A DNA stretch of 27,050 bases from Trachipleistophora hominis (lineage: Eukaryota; Microsporidia; Pleistophoridae). Below the pieces are notes generated by a model that was given only the letters and a program-made list of their open reading frames with translations, did not search any database and was not told where the DNA came from. Location: the NCBI GenBank assembly GCA_000316135.1, contig JH993888.1, positions 52,643 through 79,692 of the forward strand. The letters run 5' to 3'. Positions 1 through 11,819 of the stretch are shown in pieces (position 1 is the first letter of the stretch; every line of letters starts with the position of its first letter). The translations under genes were made by a program, and so were the position numbers.

Positions 1-1892
1 TCAGAGATGCCCATTCAAAATTAGCTGAGCGTATTCTTTACGATTAATATCGGATATGTTCTATAAGTCAGTTGTTTCGCTTTCCTAAAAAAATATTGTT
101 GCGGCCGGGGAGTAATGTCCAAAGAAGAATATTTAAGAAAACAGTAGAGGGAATTATCAGAATTTACTGCTGCTATCAACGGACAGACAGTCCTATAGAC
201 CGTAAAATATACAGAAAATACATAATAACAACAGTTATTCCTTTGATAGCCCATCAACTTCACACCTAACCTGAAGTAAATTCTCCGGTTTTTCACTCGC
301 ACAACTGCAATTCCAACTCTTTCATCACGGTCCAAGGACTTCTTCCATTCTAATAATAAATCTATTTAGTCTAGTATCTGAGTGGCTGGTCTGGAATACT
401 AAGCCTCTTCAGTGTATTAGCCATTACTGGTCGTTAATTTTGTTATAACATGTAAGACTTGTCTGTCATAAGGGGACAATCTTTAATTAATATATAGTAC
501 TAGCTGCACTATTCCGTTTATAGAACGAAATGTTGGAATTGGTGTGGCTTAGTTCATATATTCTCCAACTATCCTAAATTTGATCATTTTTTCATTTCCT
601 CTAGATCATTAGTTGTCAGCCAGAGTTCAAAAATTAATTTTATTCTGTGATAGCATTTCCATAAAATATCGATCATAAATGGTTGCTGGGTGAACCTCAG
701 AAGATGAGACCCTAATAACAACGTATAACATTCTATTTATTGCCACAAAGCAAAATATTAGTTTTTGATTTTCCCTCTCGAAATGACCAATCAATCAGCA
801 CGCAAGTTGTCTTTTTATCATGATGAGAAACTCACGTAAAAAACAAGGGACATAGTTGTCTAAACAGATCTGAAAATATTTTGTTATGTTGTGAAGTAAT
901 AAAGAAAGAACGTTTTGACGAATTATTCTAACGATTATATTCAGTTGATAAACTATCTAGCAAATTATCACTCAATAATAATTACAATAACATGAATATG
1001 GATGCACATGCTCCATCAGCAAAAGAATAAAAAAGTTATTCAACGTCTTAAAGTCTTTTGCCGATGTATTTATAGCTCAATGTCACTAATCAACCTCTTT
1101 ACTTGTAATTCATTAAGTCGACGCCTTTCATTTCATAGTACTGTACTATTATGTCTAGAAAAAAGTCTTTTCATCATCAACGAATGTCTTATAATAAAGT
1201 TTCTGCGTCTGGACGTGGTCCATCGGTTAGTATGCAAGAAACATGGTCAGCATTGCCCATAATTAAAAAGGTATCCCGGTATACCTGACATTAAGTTTGC
1301 TGTGATTAAATCTTAGTTCTGTAAAAACAGTTTGAATATTTGGTGGTTTAAAAATGTATGTCAAATGATTTGCATGTCCATCCTGTACTAGAATGAAATT
1401 TGTAGAATAAATGATGAAATAGATACATATAACAAACGAGGATTTTAAATAGCTATAATTTGTTTTTTTTCTATCGTTATTTTCTTCTACTTCTTCTTTT
1501 TTGTTTTTTTGGATTGTGAGACATTTTGATAGCTATAGTATGTGATAAGAGCAGAAAGAAAATATTTTTACGTACTGTGTCCTTTAAATATCATTTATGC
1601 TACCTCTGTTTCACGACTTAAACTTTATATACGTAGGGAATTGCATCGGGAAAACATTGGATAGAAATTCAAAGGTTTTCTGTCAGCCCAACAATGATGT
1701 ATTAAATACAATACGTACTTATAGTATTGAGCCAAGAGAATATCCGGAAAATACAATAATATGAATGCTATAGTTTACTAAATGTTAATACAATACTTTT
1801 AAAATTAGTAAGGATATGAGTATACACTGATAATAATAACGCGCATATAATTATTTGTACGAATAAATATGTTACATTTTACGATCAACTTT
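1..1892. other. Gene-poor stretch, no supported gene
   Basis: AT-rich DNA in which I see no conserved domain. An open stretch on the minus strand at 21-335 has somewhat raised GC around 100-220 but no ATG start and no family I recognise. A plus-strand frame at 1002-1262 begins with ATG but looks like chance: at this base composition several open frames of 60-90 codons are expected at random. Confidence 0.6.
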
Positions 1893-2515
1893 TTAATTAT
1901 CCCAATCCACTTTTTCACCTTTTGGCTTGGTAACATGGTTGTAAATAATAATATATAAAATAATAAAAATTTCAAACACTCCAAGTATTATAATAAGCCA
2001 ACATCGGACACTATCTGATGAATTATTTTTGGTTTTCGATACCTGCATATTGCGATCGTTATTCTGTTTTTCAACACCTGTACGTTTATTATGTGTCAAT
2101 GGTGGAATAGTAGTGGCCTGCTAAACATTTTCATCGTTTAAAGGTGAACGTGTGTACAAAACCACCTTTTCACGACCGTTTGCGTAATAGTTAGCATGTA
2201 AATCAATATTTGATACTTGGTCGGCAGTGTTCATAACAAAGTTCGTGTTTATATCTCCAGAATTCGTAAATGATGAACATTGTTTTGTCTCAATTCCGTT
2301 TACTACCGTTGCACCACACTTAGCAGTTTTATTTTTGGTTGAATAGATCTATGCACGTATAAACCAGCGGAATTTTGTAAATCATTATCGTTTGGATGCG
2401 AACTTACATGATCTGTATTAATCAAATTGTCTCTTTGCTGTCTTGTAGTCAAGTTTTCATACTCGTTGACAGACAATATACTCGTATAGTAAAAAATAAA
2501 AGACAATGAATGCAT
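1893..2515 (-). pseudogene. Decayed gene for a probable secreted/one-TM surface protein
   Basis: Three open stretches on the minus strand join into one frame of about 208 codons if two lesions are allowed. It starts at an ATG at 2515 with a hydrophobic, signal-peptide-like N-terminus. It has a long polar, Asn/Thr/Ser-rich middle, then a strong single membrane segment (about WLIIILGVFEIFIILYIIIY) and a short charged tail ending at 1893. The lesions are a one-base loss near 2335 in an A5 run and an in-frame TAG at 2121-2123. The layout of signal peptide, polar ectodomain, TM and short tail is typical of lineage-specific microsporidian surface proteins. I do not recognise a family. It may be a true pseudogene, or the frameshift may be a homopolymer sequencing error, but the TAG would need a second error. 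The order and plausibility of the three parts is the main support. Confidence 0.45.
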
Positions 2516-3858
2516 ACGGTTAAATTTATTTCCCAAATATATATTTTATATCCTTTGCTATTTTATTTCTTATCATTTTTTCTGATCCTTGAATAAATAA
2601 AATCAAGCTATCATTTTTCATACAAACCGTAGGAAGGAATTTTTGTACTATACAGTAATAGCACAGTTTGAGCGATTTTTTATATAAATAAAATATTTTA
2701 TTGCGAGAAGTTCATTTTCTTAGGTCAATACACATCTGTTTAAATTTCTGTCATGAATTAACACAAAATCCATAACTTATCGCATACATTGAACAAGTAT
2801 TTTTTAAAAAATTGAACATATAGAATCGAAAGACATATAAATACGCTTACTTTGACAGGTCACTGTGCAATAGGATCAGAAAATGATGAAACTGGCGCAC
2901 TTTGCTATACATCCAATTAAATACAACAAGTCTTTCATTATGAATCATAGAATGTTATTTTATAAATTTTGTACGGTAAAAGGAAGAGCAATTTTATGGA
3001 TGATCGGATCTATTTAATAACTAAAACCAACTTATCATTGATTGTAAAAATAAAAATCGTACGAGAAAGATGTTTTTAATTAATGAACACCGCAAAAATT
3101 TCTACGTAAGTTGAAATTACAAGTTGGAACCAATACAAAGATGTTTTAGTTATTTTACAATTCATAAGCACTATCGGTATATCTCGAATAGTAGCTGAAG
3201 AAAGGTAGAATTTTCATAATAATATGTAATAACGTGCGTTGTTTGCAAACAAGTAAGTTGCAATAAGAGGTGAGAAATAAAAAAGGAATTTTAGACGCAA
3301 ATATTGGCAATGAAATTTTGATTTGATTATTTACTTCGTAGGATTTGATCTCTCATCAAAGGTAATTGTCAAATTTTTCAGGCAATTCTTTCCGCAAAGC
3401 ATTCACAATTAGAGAGTAAAAAGAGTGGTTGTGGAGAAATTTATTCTGCTATCAATAAATGGTTGATGTGTCACAAAAGAGAAAAAGTACTAGATTTTAA
3501 TGGATTTTTATTTTGTGCGCTAATAGGAAATTAAAACATTCACTTTCTGTAATAGAACAAATAATTCATTATTTTAGAGTTGATAGATTAGCTAATGGTT
3601 TTCGTTTGTATTAGTATTAACTGATCAACTGGTAGCATAGCCGTAATCGGTCCTAAGAGATCGCAAAAGTGTATTGAATATAATAAAGTGAGTGAAATGT
3701 TCAATAAAATGTTTTCTCTAAAAATATATTATTACTTGGATGACAAGCAATTGATTGAAGGGAATAATTCCCGTCATAGATTGCAAATATGTCAAAAAGT
3801 GTTAATATATCAATAAACACTATGCTCGGGATACATAACTGACCACCTTTTTTTAGAT
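2516..3858. other. Intergenic, nothing recognised
   Basis: About 1.3 kb of AT-rich sequence between the decayed minus-strand gene and the first DHHC-family copy. No open frame with recognisable features, no tRNA-like fold and no clear repeat was seen. No C-run lies next to the downstream ATG. Confidence 0.6.
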
Positions 3859-4769
3859 ATGCCGGCTAATAATGTTTGCAAAGCTGTACTTGCAAAATTC
3901 ATTGGTTGCTTTTATTTCCTTCTATTTGTTTTCAATTATTACGTTTTAGTATTCATACATGCAGGTGTGATTCATGCGTATAAAAAGAATATTTATATAT
4001 ACTATTTGAGCAATTTCACATGTTCATACATTTTTATTTTATATTTACAGGTTTTCTATCAGATACGTTCCAGTAAGCTGTGCTATAAAATGCGAAAAAT
4101 GTCTGAAATAACAGGGGACTTCCTGAATGATATATTCAATCCATTTTTTATCGACAGCATACGAAGAGAGAAAGGTGAAATTGTAAGAATATGTAACAAA
4201 TGTAAGGTATATAAACCACCACGAGCTCATCATTGTCGCTCATGTGATGCGTGCTACCTGAAAATGGACCATCACAATATATTTCTAAATGTTTGTATTG
4301 GTTACACAAATTACAAGTACTATTACTTGTTTCTGTTGGTCAATTGGATGTATAGTACCTTTCAATTATTCTTTTGTTCTATTTCGCATTCGCAGCCTCC
4401 CAAACACCAATAAGAATGACGTTTTACGTATTAGCAAGTATTTCTAATGCTATTATACTAATAATATCATTTTCGCTGTTAGTATCTAACACAATATTGA
4501 TTTTGTACAATGAAACTACTATTGAGCGACTTACACTGAACGAATTCCATGCGGGAGATGATAGCTATCGAAATATATTCGAGAAAGATTTATTGCGAGT
4601 AGACGATAACTTTAATATCCGAGATAGGAGACTGTTTAATCCCTATTTTTTAGGATATATAGAAAATGTTCGCGAAGTGTTTGGAGACAATTATTACGAA
4701 TGGATCATGCCATACTTCACGAGCCGTGGCGATGGTATATATTTTAGGACTCAATCAATACAACCATGA
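3859..4769 (+). pseudogene. DHHC-family palmitoyltransferase copy 1: catalytic Cys lost (DHHN) and frameshifted
   Basis: DHHC proteins are multi-pass membrane enzymes that S-acylate cytosolic cysteines of other proteins. The first frame (184 codons, stop at 4411-4413) covers TM1-TM2 and the Cys-rich domain: C112-x2-C115, PPRAHHC (121-126), C129-x2-C132, then D137-H-H-N140 where the acyl-accepting Cys should be (codon AAT at 4276). The second frame (from about 4374) continues with TM4, the TTxE motif, an NPYFLG block and the C-terminal EWIMPYF block. Alignment with copy 2 puts a one-base loss in the T-run at 4372-4375. Correcting it gives about 303 residues, matching the 302 and 305 of its paralogues. 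Downstream coding remains clean, so the lesion is recent or a sequencing error. Independently of the frameshift, DHHN should be catalytically inactive. An AATAAA lies at 4856-4861. Confidence 0.85.
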
Positions 4770-6385
4770 TTCCTATTAAAAAATTTGCTATGTAAATCTT
4801 TAGTTGAATGTGTTTAAAAGTTTTAAATTATGTAACGAGCTGTTCATTATGGATTAATAAACAATCTTCTGTATGGTGTTGAAGCATTGGAAAGTTAAAT
4901 ATTTGATTTATTGTAATTTATTTGATATATTTTATCGTTTTCAACTAATATGTATCTCTTCGTGATCACTAAATATGTAAAACGAACTTTTCTGCACGTA
5001 AAATGTAGTCAATTATTCAATTACAACTCAAGCCTAACATTTGGTACATATACCTTTTCTGGTGCATTAGCATTCATTGGATTATCCAATCTTGGTTTAT
5101 AGTATAGAAAAGCTAAAAATGGTATTGATAACAAGAAAGAAATATAATGTTTGTGTTTTAAACGAACTTTCTATATAATTACCACAATATAAACGATATT
5201 TAATAATCTTGTACTACGAAAATACTTTTAAATAAAAAAGGAACAAAAGCGATATAGGAACAACATAAACAGCTTTTTAAAATTTATCTACTTAATCTTC
5301 ATACATTATACATATACAAAGTCTTTTAGTGTGTTTTATGCTTATAACGGCTTATAAATCACACAATATACACCTAATACGTTTAGAAGCGCCTTCAAAT
5401 ATCTTTTCCCCAGAAGAAATTTATTTAACGAATAAACAACACAGTTCAATCTATAATTCCATAAATATATGCTATACGAGTTTACTACATACCAATGTAA
5501 ATCTTCCAAACTCTTTCTACCCAACAACTGTGATGGTTTGAAATACGTTTTTGTTTGGTTAATGTCTAGTTATGATGTTATAATATACATCAATACCGAT
5601 AATACCACTTGATACTATGAAGATAATACTTGTTGTATCCATGAGAAAGGTATTCTTGCAAAAGTGACATAACAATGAAATAATGACATAATAGACATCT
5701 TGTAGCCGAGTAACTTAAGTTTATCTTTTGAATAATCGTTTTGAGAATTTATTTGCACGAGTTCGTTCATTTCGCTATATTTTCGTGAAAGTTTTCAGTT
5801 TTATACTTAAGTATAATTGAACGACTAAAAATTCAAATTCTGTTCATAATATCGTGTTTATCATTAATAAATCTTTAATTTGAAAATTAGATACTATTAA
5901 AAAGACAATTCAATAATTATACGATTTGTTACACATAAATAGATTACAATGTTTGCTTTGCTGTTTAATACCTAACCATTCCATTGTGTAATCCATACAG
6001 CGAATATTTCCGCAACCATACGCACGAAGTACTTACCAAATAATTAAATTTGTAGAACAAAAATATATTATCATAACATCAGCTGTTATATTGGCTTTGG
6101 CATATACCCAATCGTTCTTTATAGGAAGTTCCTTTATCTGAAAATCTAATTAATGTTAATCAACACAAGCTTTGATATTTCTAATCAAAAGCCTTTTAAC
6201 TGTTTCTTCACACTTGTCCACATCGTTTAGAATTTTAACTATGTGAAAAGAACAACTTTTTAGTGTAATCAATTTTTAGATAAATTAAATTATCAGTTCT
6301 ATGATATACAGAAAATCAACATATATATCAATTTATCACTCAATTGCATTATAGAAGGTATTTAAACATTTATATCCACTCAAAT
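4770..6385. other. Intergenic between DHHC copies 1 and 2
   Basis: AT-rich 1.6 kb. It contains a short minus-strand open frame without ATG (5021-5170, listed separately) and overlapping plus/minus open frames around 5329-5541 that have no recognisable features and are in the length range expected by chance. A 10-bp direct repeat AAACGAACTT occurs near 4979 and 5159. Confidence 0.5.
5021..5170 (-). other. Short open frame without ATG, possible small membrane protein or exon
   Basis: Forty-nine codons are open between TAG (5171-5173) and TAA (5021-5023). The translation has one hydrophobic segment (about YISFLLSIPFLAFLYY) followed by a polar proline-containing tail (KPRLDNPMNANAPEKVYV). The only ATG is internal, in the tail. 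It could be the second exon of a spliced gene, the end of a decayed gene, or chance. I do not recognise a family. Confidence 0.15.
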
Positions 6386-7303
6386 ATGTTCAAAAAGATA
6401 TCGCGGCAATTTATTGCCTCTACATTGATCAATTCTTTTGTTATTCTCCTGTTTATTTTCAATTACTATGTTCTAATGTTCGTTCATACTAGAAAAATAT
6501 ACAAGTACAACAAAAACATTATTTTTTATTGCATCGGGAACTTTTTAAGCCTGTACATTTTGATACTCTACGTTCAGGTTTATTATCAAATTATACCGAG
6601 CAAATGTGCGTACAAAATACGACAAATGGGCGAGCACACCGAAACAAATTTGAATAGTATTTTCAATCCTTATTTCACTCAAAATATACTAAAAGAACGA
6701 ACAGAAACGATGAAAACGTGCGAAAAATGCGGTATGTATCGACCACCACGAGCCTACCATTGCTATATATGTGACACATGCTTCATGAAGATGTATCACC
6801 ATAGCTATATTTTTAATACCTGTATAGGACACACCAATTACAAGTATTACTATTTGTTACTAATGTCGAACTTCATATATAGCTTGTTTCAGTTGATCTT
6901 ATTATTATATTTTGCTATAAATGCCCGACAAACTCCACAAAGAATGACTTTTTATGCGTTGGCTATTGTTTCCAACAGTATTTTTGTGGTAACCAGCTTG
7001 ATATACCTCATAATTAATACAAAACTGCTCTTATATAATGAAACTACCACAGAGAGATCTGCAATTAACAATTTTTTGGAGGGAAGAGACGACTATAAGG
7101 ATGTCTTTCAAGAAGGCGTGTTGTGTTTTGAAGACGAAGTGCATGTTAAAGACAGAAAAATACTCAACCCGTATTTTTTGGGATATAAGGAAAATATAAA
7201 AGAGGTATTCGGTGATAATTACTATGAATGGATCATGCCATATTTCACAGGACGAAGTGATGGGATTTATTTTAAAAAAAGTGTTATAAATAAAGAACAA
7301 TGA
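6386..7303 (+). CDS. DHHC-family protein copy 2: intact frame, catalytic motif YHHS (probable pseudoenzyme)
   Basis: This is a 305-residue protein counted from the first ATG at 6386, which aligns with the starts of the paralogues; the frame is open a little further upstream only via a TTG. Two N-terminal TM segments (about 17-34, 44-66) are followed by the Cys-rich domain: C112-x2-C115, PPRAYHC (121-126), C129-x2-C132, Y137-H-H-S140, C146. TM3 (about 155-178), TM4 (about 187-213), a TTTE motif (220-223, the TTxE position) and NPYFLG (261-266) follow. The zinc ligands are kept, but the Asp and the acyl-accepting Cys of DHHC are Tyr and Ser; the Ser codon AGC is one base from TGC. It is closest to copy 1, sharing long blocks such as FNYYVL and GDNYYEWIMPYF. 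Known DHHC enzymes lose autoacylation when this Cys is changed, so this is likely a non-catalytic protein, perhaps a partner or chaperone of the active copy. No C-run precedes the start. Confidence 0.9.
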   Translation: MFKKISRQFIASTLINSFVILLFIFNYYVLMFVHTRKIYKYNKNIIFYCIGNFLSLYILILYVQVYYQIIPSKCAYKIRQMGEHTETNLNSIFNPYFTQNILKERTETMKTCEKCGMYRPPRAYHCYICDTCFMKMYHHSYIFNTCIGHTNYKYYYLLLMSNFIYSLFQLILLLYFAINARQTPQRMTFYALAIVSNSIFVVTSLIYLIINTKLLLYNETTTERSAINNFLEGRDDYKDVFQEGVLCFEDEVHVKDRKILNPYFLGYKENIKEVFGDNYYEWIMPYFTGRSDGIYFKKSVINKEQ

Positions 7304-10051
7304 TTTTTTGAGAAGTTATAAAAACGCGTACAATTAAAACATAAACATGAATAGATTACACGTTGACGGCGAGAATATTCATACTAATCATGTAAATTTT
7401 TGATAGTGCTGATTATATCTCCAATGTTTTTTCCAAAACTCATGAAATTAAAATTCTACGTACATCAAGGCTATCAAAGAAACTCTCCTGGTGTGCCGAG
7501 CACTTTTATATCCATTAAGTATTAACCAAGGTGATAACTTATTATAACAAACATATATTTAATGATGATATTCAACCATGACCGTTCATCTCACATTTTC
7601 AACGCAAATTTTTTTCCTTAATGTTATGGCTAAGAATAAGTATTGTTCGATTTATACATTATAAATCCATTAGTATCCAAACCAGAAGATTATTACTTAA
7701 TATGTAATTATATAAACAGTTATTTCGAAACTTTAAAGCTAAATTCCAAAGTAATTTTTCATTCGTATCCGCGAGTGTTTTTTGGCAACAGTTCCCCATT
7801 GTAATTCAAATAGAAAAATCAAAAAGTTCATTTTTGTACAAACCAATTTATCAAATTACCATATTAACATTCCATAACACAAATTCTGGAATATGCGTTC
7901 TATATGAGTTCAAAATGAGTGTTTTTATGGCATAATATGCTATTAATGAATATACGAGGTGTCACTATGGTCAAACCCTATATAGAAGAATTTATTAATC
8001 ATACTTAATGATTTACGTTGTGAAACAAAATGGTAGCACTGGATTAATATTACAACGTTGCTAATGCTCAAACGTGTCGGCACCGTAAGTATTGATAACA
8101 AATAATAATTTATTTCGGGCAAATAATGCCGTACTGATTCTTGAACCGACAAAAAAATGTTCAAATTTTATTATCTTTAAAAAGGTTCAAAAATGAAGAA
8201 CCTAGCCATGAAATAGGCACATCGCACCACTATCTGAGATATTTTAATGCTGAATTGATATATTTATCTAAGCTATAAATCTTTAGACGTACCATAAAAG
8301 ATTGTATTCTTTGTTATTTTTAATCTATTTTTCGTTACAACAATTAGCCATTTTTAAAATCTAAACATTTAAAAGAACATAAATTGAATGACTACTATGT
8401 TTAAATGGGCACGTTAATTGTGGCCTAAAAAGAATGTCACGTTTAATTTTGACATGGGACAATAATTTTAACACCGTTATTCATAGATTTTTGAATCCAG
8501 GTTAACTTTTAATTTACAAAAAAATCATATAATATATATTGCTGTGAATACGTAATTGAATAATAATACTTTCAATTACTGGTTAATTTTGCACACATAG
8601 AAACATTTAAAAAGTAGAAAATCAATTAAATAATCAGGTTTAAAACCGTGACACGGTCAATTTGCAAGTAAAAAGTGTTAATTTGCAACGATAAACAGTG
8701 AAAATATTGCTTAAAAATATTAACATAGATAATCATATATAAAATGATTAATATTATATGATTAAAATCAAATAAACTGCCAAAACATGCATTTTTAAGG
8801 CGGCACCGTGGTTTAAACTGAATTATTTTATTAAAATAGACGCTTTGGATTTCATTACATTGATATATCTTAGGTATATTCATTGATTGTAACGGTGTGT
8901 GTACATTTTAGGTTAACAATGAGTATAGAAATGATACACATTTTGTCATAAATTAGATCGTTCTAATGATGTGTACTCTTAGGTTTTCAATGTTACCAGT
9001 GTGAATTTATATTCCGTGTTACATTTTTAATTATTGCCAACCAAGCATATATTTAATTTAAATAACTGTTTATTCAGGTAAGAGTGTTAATAAAGAGGTA
9101 AATAAATGAATTTTTAGAAAAAACAAATAATTAATGCGTTTTAAATGGTACTATATGATGATACAGCTTTTTGTATTTTAATGTAAACAAACTTGCAAAA
9201 ATCTCTAAAAAAATTTTGAAGTGAATTCAAAATCCTATATCTGGAATGATAAAAATTAATTTATTTTTAATAAATTACAAGACAGGCACAACAACATGTT
9301 TTTGTTATATAAATAAGAAGCACGGGATCAGTTGATTTAGGCGATTTACACTTTAATTAAAACAGCATTGCTATTTATCTTTTAATTCATTGTTCACTCA
9401 TTTAAACCACTATTACCAAAGAACATCATATAAAAATCATTAAATAAGCAGGTCACACGTTTGAATGAGTTCATGTCGGCATATTGTAACACTAAGGGAA
9501 GTTCTTCTTTCAGTCAAATCCTAGAATCATTATGTGTATTACGCATATTAAACCACAAGTTAATATACACTGAGATATACAATGATATAATTAAGTTTTT
9601 ATAACAAGCCATACCCGATTTCGTTTATAATACGGTAAATACATCATATTACTAACGTATTAAGCTGCCGTAGGGCGTGATAACATTGCTAGCTACTATA
9701 TTTCGTTGAAGGTAACCATGTTTTATGATTTAATTAAGTTCCATAATATTATAAGAGCATATTAATGTAAGTATTGGATAGGTGATAGCTAAAATTTTTT
9801 GTTGTATTACCAAGGATTTGTTGCTGAAGTGATCGTTTAATGTTCATTGGGGTATATTTGCAAATTGGTATCAAAGCATTTTGCAGCGAAGCGATAGATG
9901 TCTAGATGAACATGAGCTAATAGCAGCGAATTCATTCATCCACACCGATATTCTAAATACCGTCTGATTAATTTAAATATTTATTAATCATTTGACATAA
10001 ATTAAATCAGTACTTAAATACTTTTATCGGAATGTGCTACTTTTGTTCTTG
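7304..10051. other. 2.7 kb intergenic between DHHC copies 2 and 3
   Basis: Very AT-rich. I see no fourth DHHC relic: no PPR-x-HHC or NPY-like coding string was found by eye. A perfect 6-bp hairpin AGGTTC/GAACCT lies near 8185-8205. The minus-strand open frames at 7943-8164 and 8626-8883 have no recognisable features. Confidence 0.5.
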
Positions 10052-10960
10052 ATGCCATCTACGGTATACGCCAGCTTTGTGAACTCCATCCTTTCTACAC
10101 TATATCCAATTTTAACGATTTATTCGTACTACGTATTGGTAGGTAAATATTGCATTGACGCGAAACGATTTGACACGGTAGTTGTCCTAATTATGTTCTT
10201 AATATACCATGTTTTGCTCATTTACACGCTCATTTTTTACATGAGAATTCTGGCGATCGATGACACAAGCACTTCAAATAGATTCCCGAGCAAGGTGGCG
10301 AATAAACAGGCCATTACATCGCGATATTTCAATCCCTTCATCGAGGAGGAAATAATACAAAAGAGGTTAAAAATGCTGAAAACATGTCCAATATGTGTTA
10401 CCTACAAACCACCACGTACACATCATTGTTCGATATGTCAGAAATGTTTTCTTAAATTTGATCATCATTGTGGTCTCTTAGGAGTGTGTATAGCATTTCA
10501 TAATTACAAATTTTTTTACCTTTTTGTTGCTATGAACATAATTTATTGCTTCTTTTTGATCGTATTGCTGATGTTTGAAGTGATTAGAAATCATAACCTG
10601 CCAACTGCTTCATTGGTACATTTTATTGTGCTGATATCGCTGTTATTCATAGAGATTAGTGTAAGTTTGCATATGTTCATTCACCATACATTAATAATAT
10701 TAAAAAATGAGACAACAATTGAGAATAGTGCGTTAAATGCTTTTATGAAAGGCGATCAAGGTGTGCGATTTATCTACCAAGAAGGTCCCTTAGTTAACGA
10801 AGAGGAAGTGCTGCAAAGAGATGACATGAATCCTTACAACATAGGAGTCAATGAAAACTGGGAGCAGGTATTTGGAAGAAATACTTGGGAGTGGTTTTTA
10901 CCAACATTCACAACGCCAGGCGACGGGATAAATTTCCCGAAGAAAATCGCGGGAGCCTAA
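10052..10960 (+). CDS. DHHC-type protein S-palmitoyltransferase, catalytically intact copy 3
   Basis: This is a 302-residue protein from the ATG at 10052; the frame extends a few codons upstream only by a GTG, and 10052 aligns with its paralogues. Two N-terminal TM segments lead to the zinc-binding Cys-rich domain C112-x2-C115, PPRTHHC (121-126), C129-x2-C132 and a complete D137-H-H-C140, then C146 and NYKFFYLF. Two more TM segments (about 155-176, 188-211), a TTIE motif (221-224), and an NPYNIG block (260-265) follow. These are the hallmark elements of the family. The enzyme loads a fatty acyl group from acyl-CoA onto Cys140 and passes it to substrate cysteines at endomembranes. The usual Pro-Trp after DHHC is replaced by Gly-Leu. 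It is the most diverged of the three copies and the only one expected to be active. Confidence 0.93.
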   Translation: MPSTVYASFVNSILSTLYPILTIYSYYVLVGKYCIDAKRFDTVVVLIMFLIYHVLLIYTLIFYMRILAIDDTSTSNRFPSKVANKQAITSRYFNPFIEEEIIQKRLKMLKTCPICVTYKPPRTHHCSICQKCFLKFDHHCGLLGVCIAFHNYKFFYLFVAMNIIYCFFLIVLLMFEVIRNHNLPTASLVHFIVLISLLFIEISVSLHMFIHHTLIILKNETTIENSALNAFMKGDQGVRFIYQEGPLVNEEEVLQRDDMNPYNIGVNENWEQVFGRNTWEWFLPTFTTPGDGINFPKKIAGA

Positions 10961-11819
10961 GAATATACGGCAGCACCATAATGTGGCACTTGTAAAAAAC
11001 ATTCAACAGATTAAAATTATGGCTAAAATGTACGATAAGACGTTTTTATACAAAAATTGCGTTATTTGACTTTACAGATATAACCTAAAACTTATTTCAT
11101 AAATTATTGTACAAATGAAGATAAAAAGCAATTGGAAGGAAACGGATAAATATTTGTAGGTCATCATGAAATATTATTAACTAAAATTTAATTTTTTGTT
11201 AATTATCTTTCTAAGATCGTGTTGTTACTATCAATTTTTTTATTTGACAGCCAGAAAAATTGCAGATATATCACTAAATGAGCATCGAGTGAGTTATGAT
11301 TAGTAGTTGTTTTTGTAGCGACTGTTCAATAAAAATAAAAAGTTAAATATCTCGAATAGCCGCTTAAACCTGTTTGTGCCAAAGGGTATTATCTGAGCAA
11401 AATAGTTTTTTATTCTATCTAATAGTGTATCTATCATTTTTTATGGAAGAATTCGTAATTTTTCTTAGTAATAACCCGTTAATGAAACGTGATTTTATCT
11501 TTTAGTACCTTAATTTGATTAATTTTAACACATTACGTATGATGAGTTTCAACCATTGTAATGGCATATTAAATCGTTGTTATAAATAGATTAAATTTAT
11601 ATATTTCAAAACAGAGCTTAAAAACGCTAACGTATACGTGAATCAAAATGAAAATAAAACAAAATTTGAAACGAATGTGCCACAAGATGATAAGTGATCA
11701 GTCAAGTAAAATTCAAGTAAAACGTTTATGAACAAACTATATTTAACTGCTTTGCAGTTGTTGTTTCTGATTTACGCAAATATTTAAAATTTTTAAAACT
11801 ACGAAATTATCCCCCTGGA
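10961..11819. other. Intergenic with C-run at the right end
   Basis: Low-GC spacer between DHHC copy 3 and the USP-like gene. Nothing else is seen in it apart from the start-proximal C-run at 11811-11815. Confidence 0.6.
11811..11815 (+). promoter_or_regulatory. CCCCC start-proximal signal
   Basis: Five C residues four bases upstream of the ATG at 11820, in an otherwise A/T-rich leader. C-runs just before the start are described for microsporidian genes and support the start chosen here. Confidence 0.7.

Noticed and set aside
21..335. 104-codon minus-strand frame
   Set aside because: Starts only at TTG, no recognised domain. I considered a transposase relic but found no catalytic motif.
1002..1262. 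86-codon plus-strand frame
   Set aside because: No hydrophobic or domain pattern and no start signal; length is within chance.
4357..4376. Programmed -1 frameshift in DHHC copy 1
   Set aside because: No in-frame slippery heptamer of the X XXY YYZ type and no clear downstream pseudoknot; simple indel is more likely.
5342..5735. Two consecutive minus-strand open stretches (about 45 and 71 codons) separated by one TAA
   Set aside because: Natural-looking composition, but open runs of this size are expected by chance at this AT content; no ATG, no motif.
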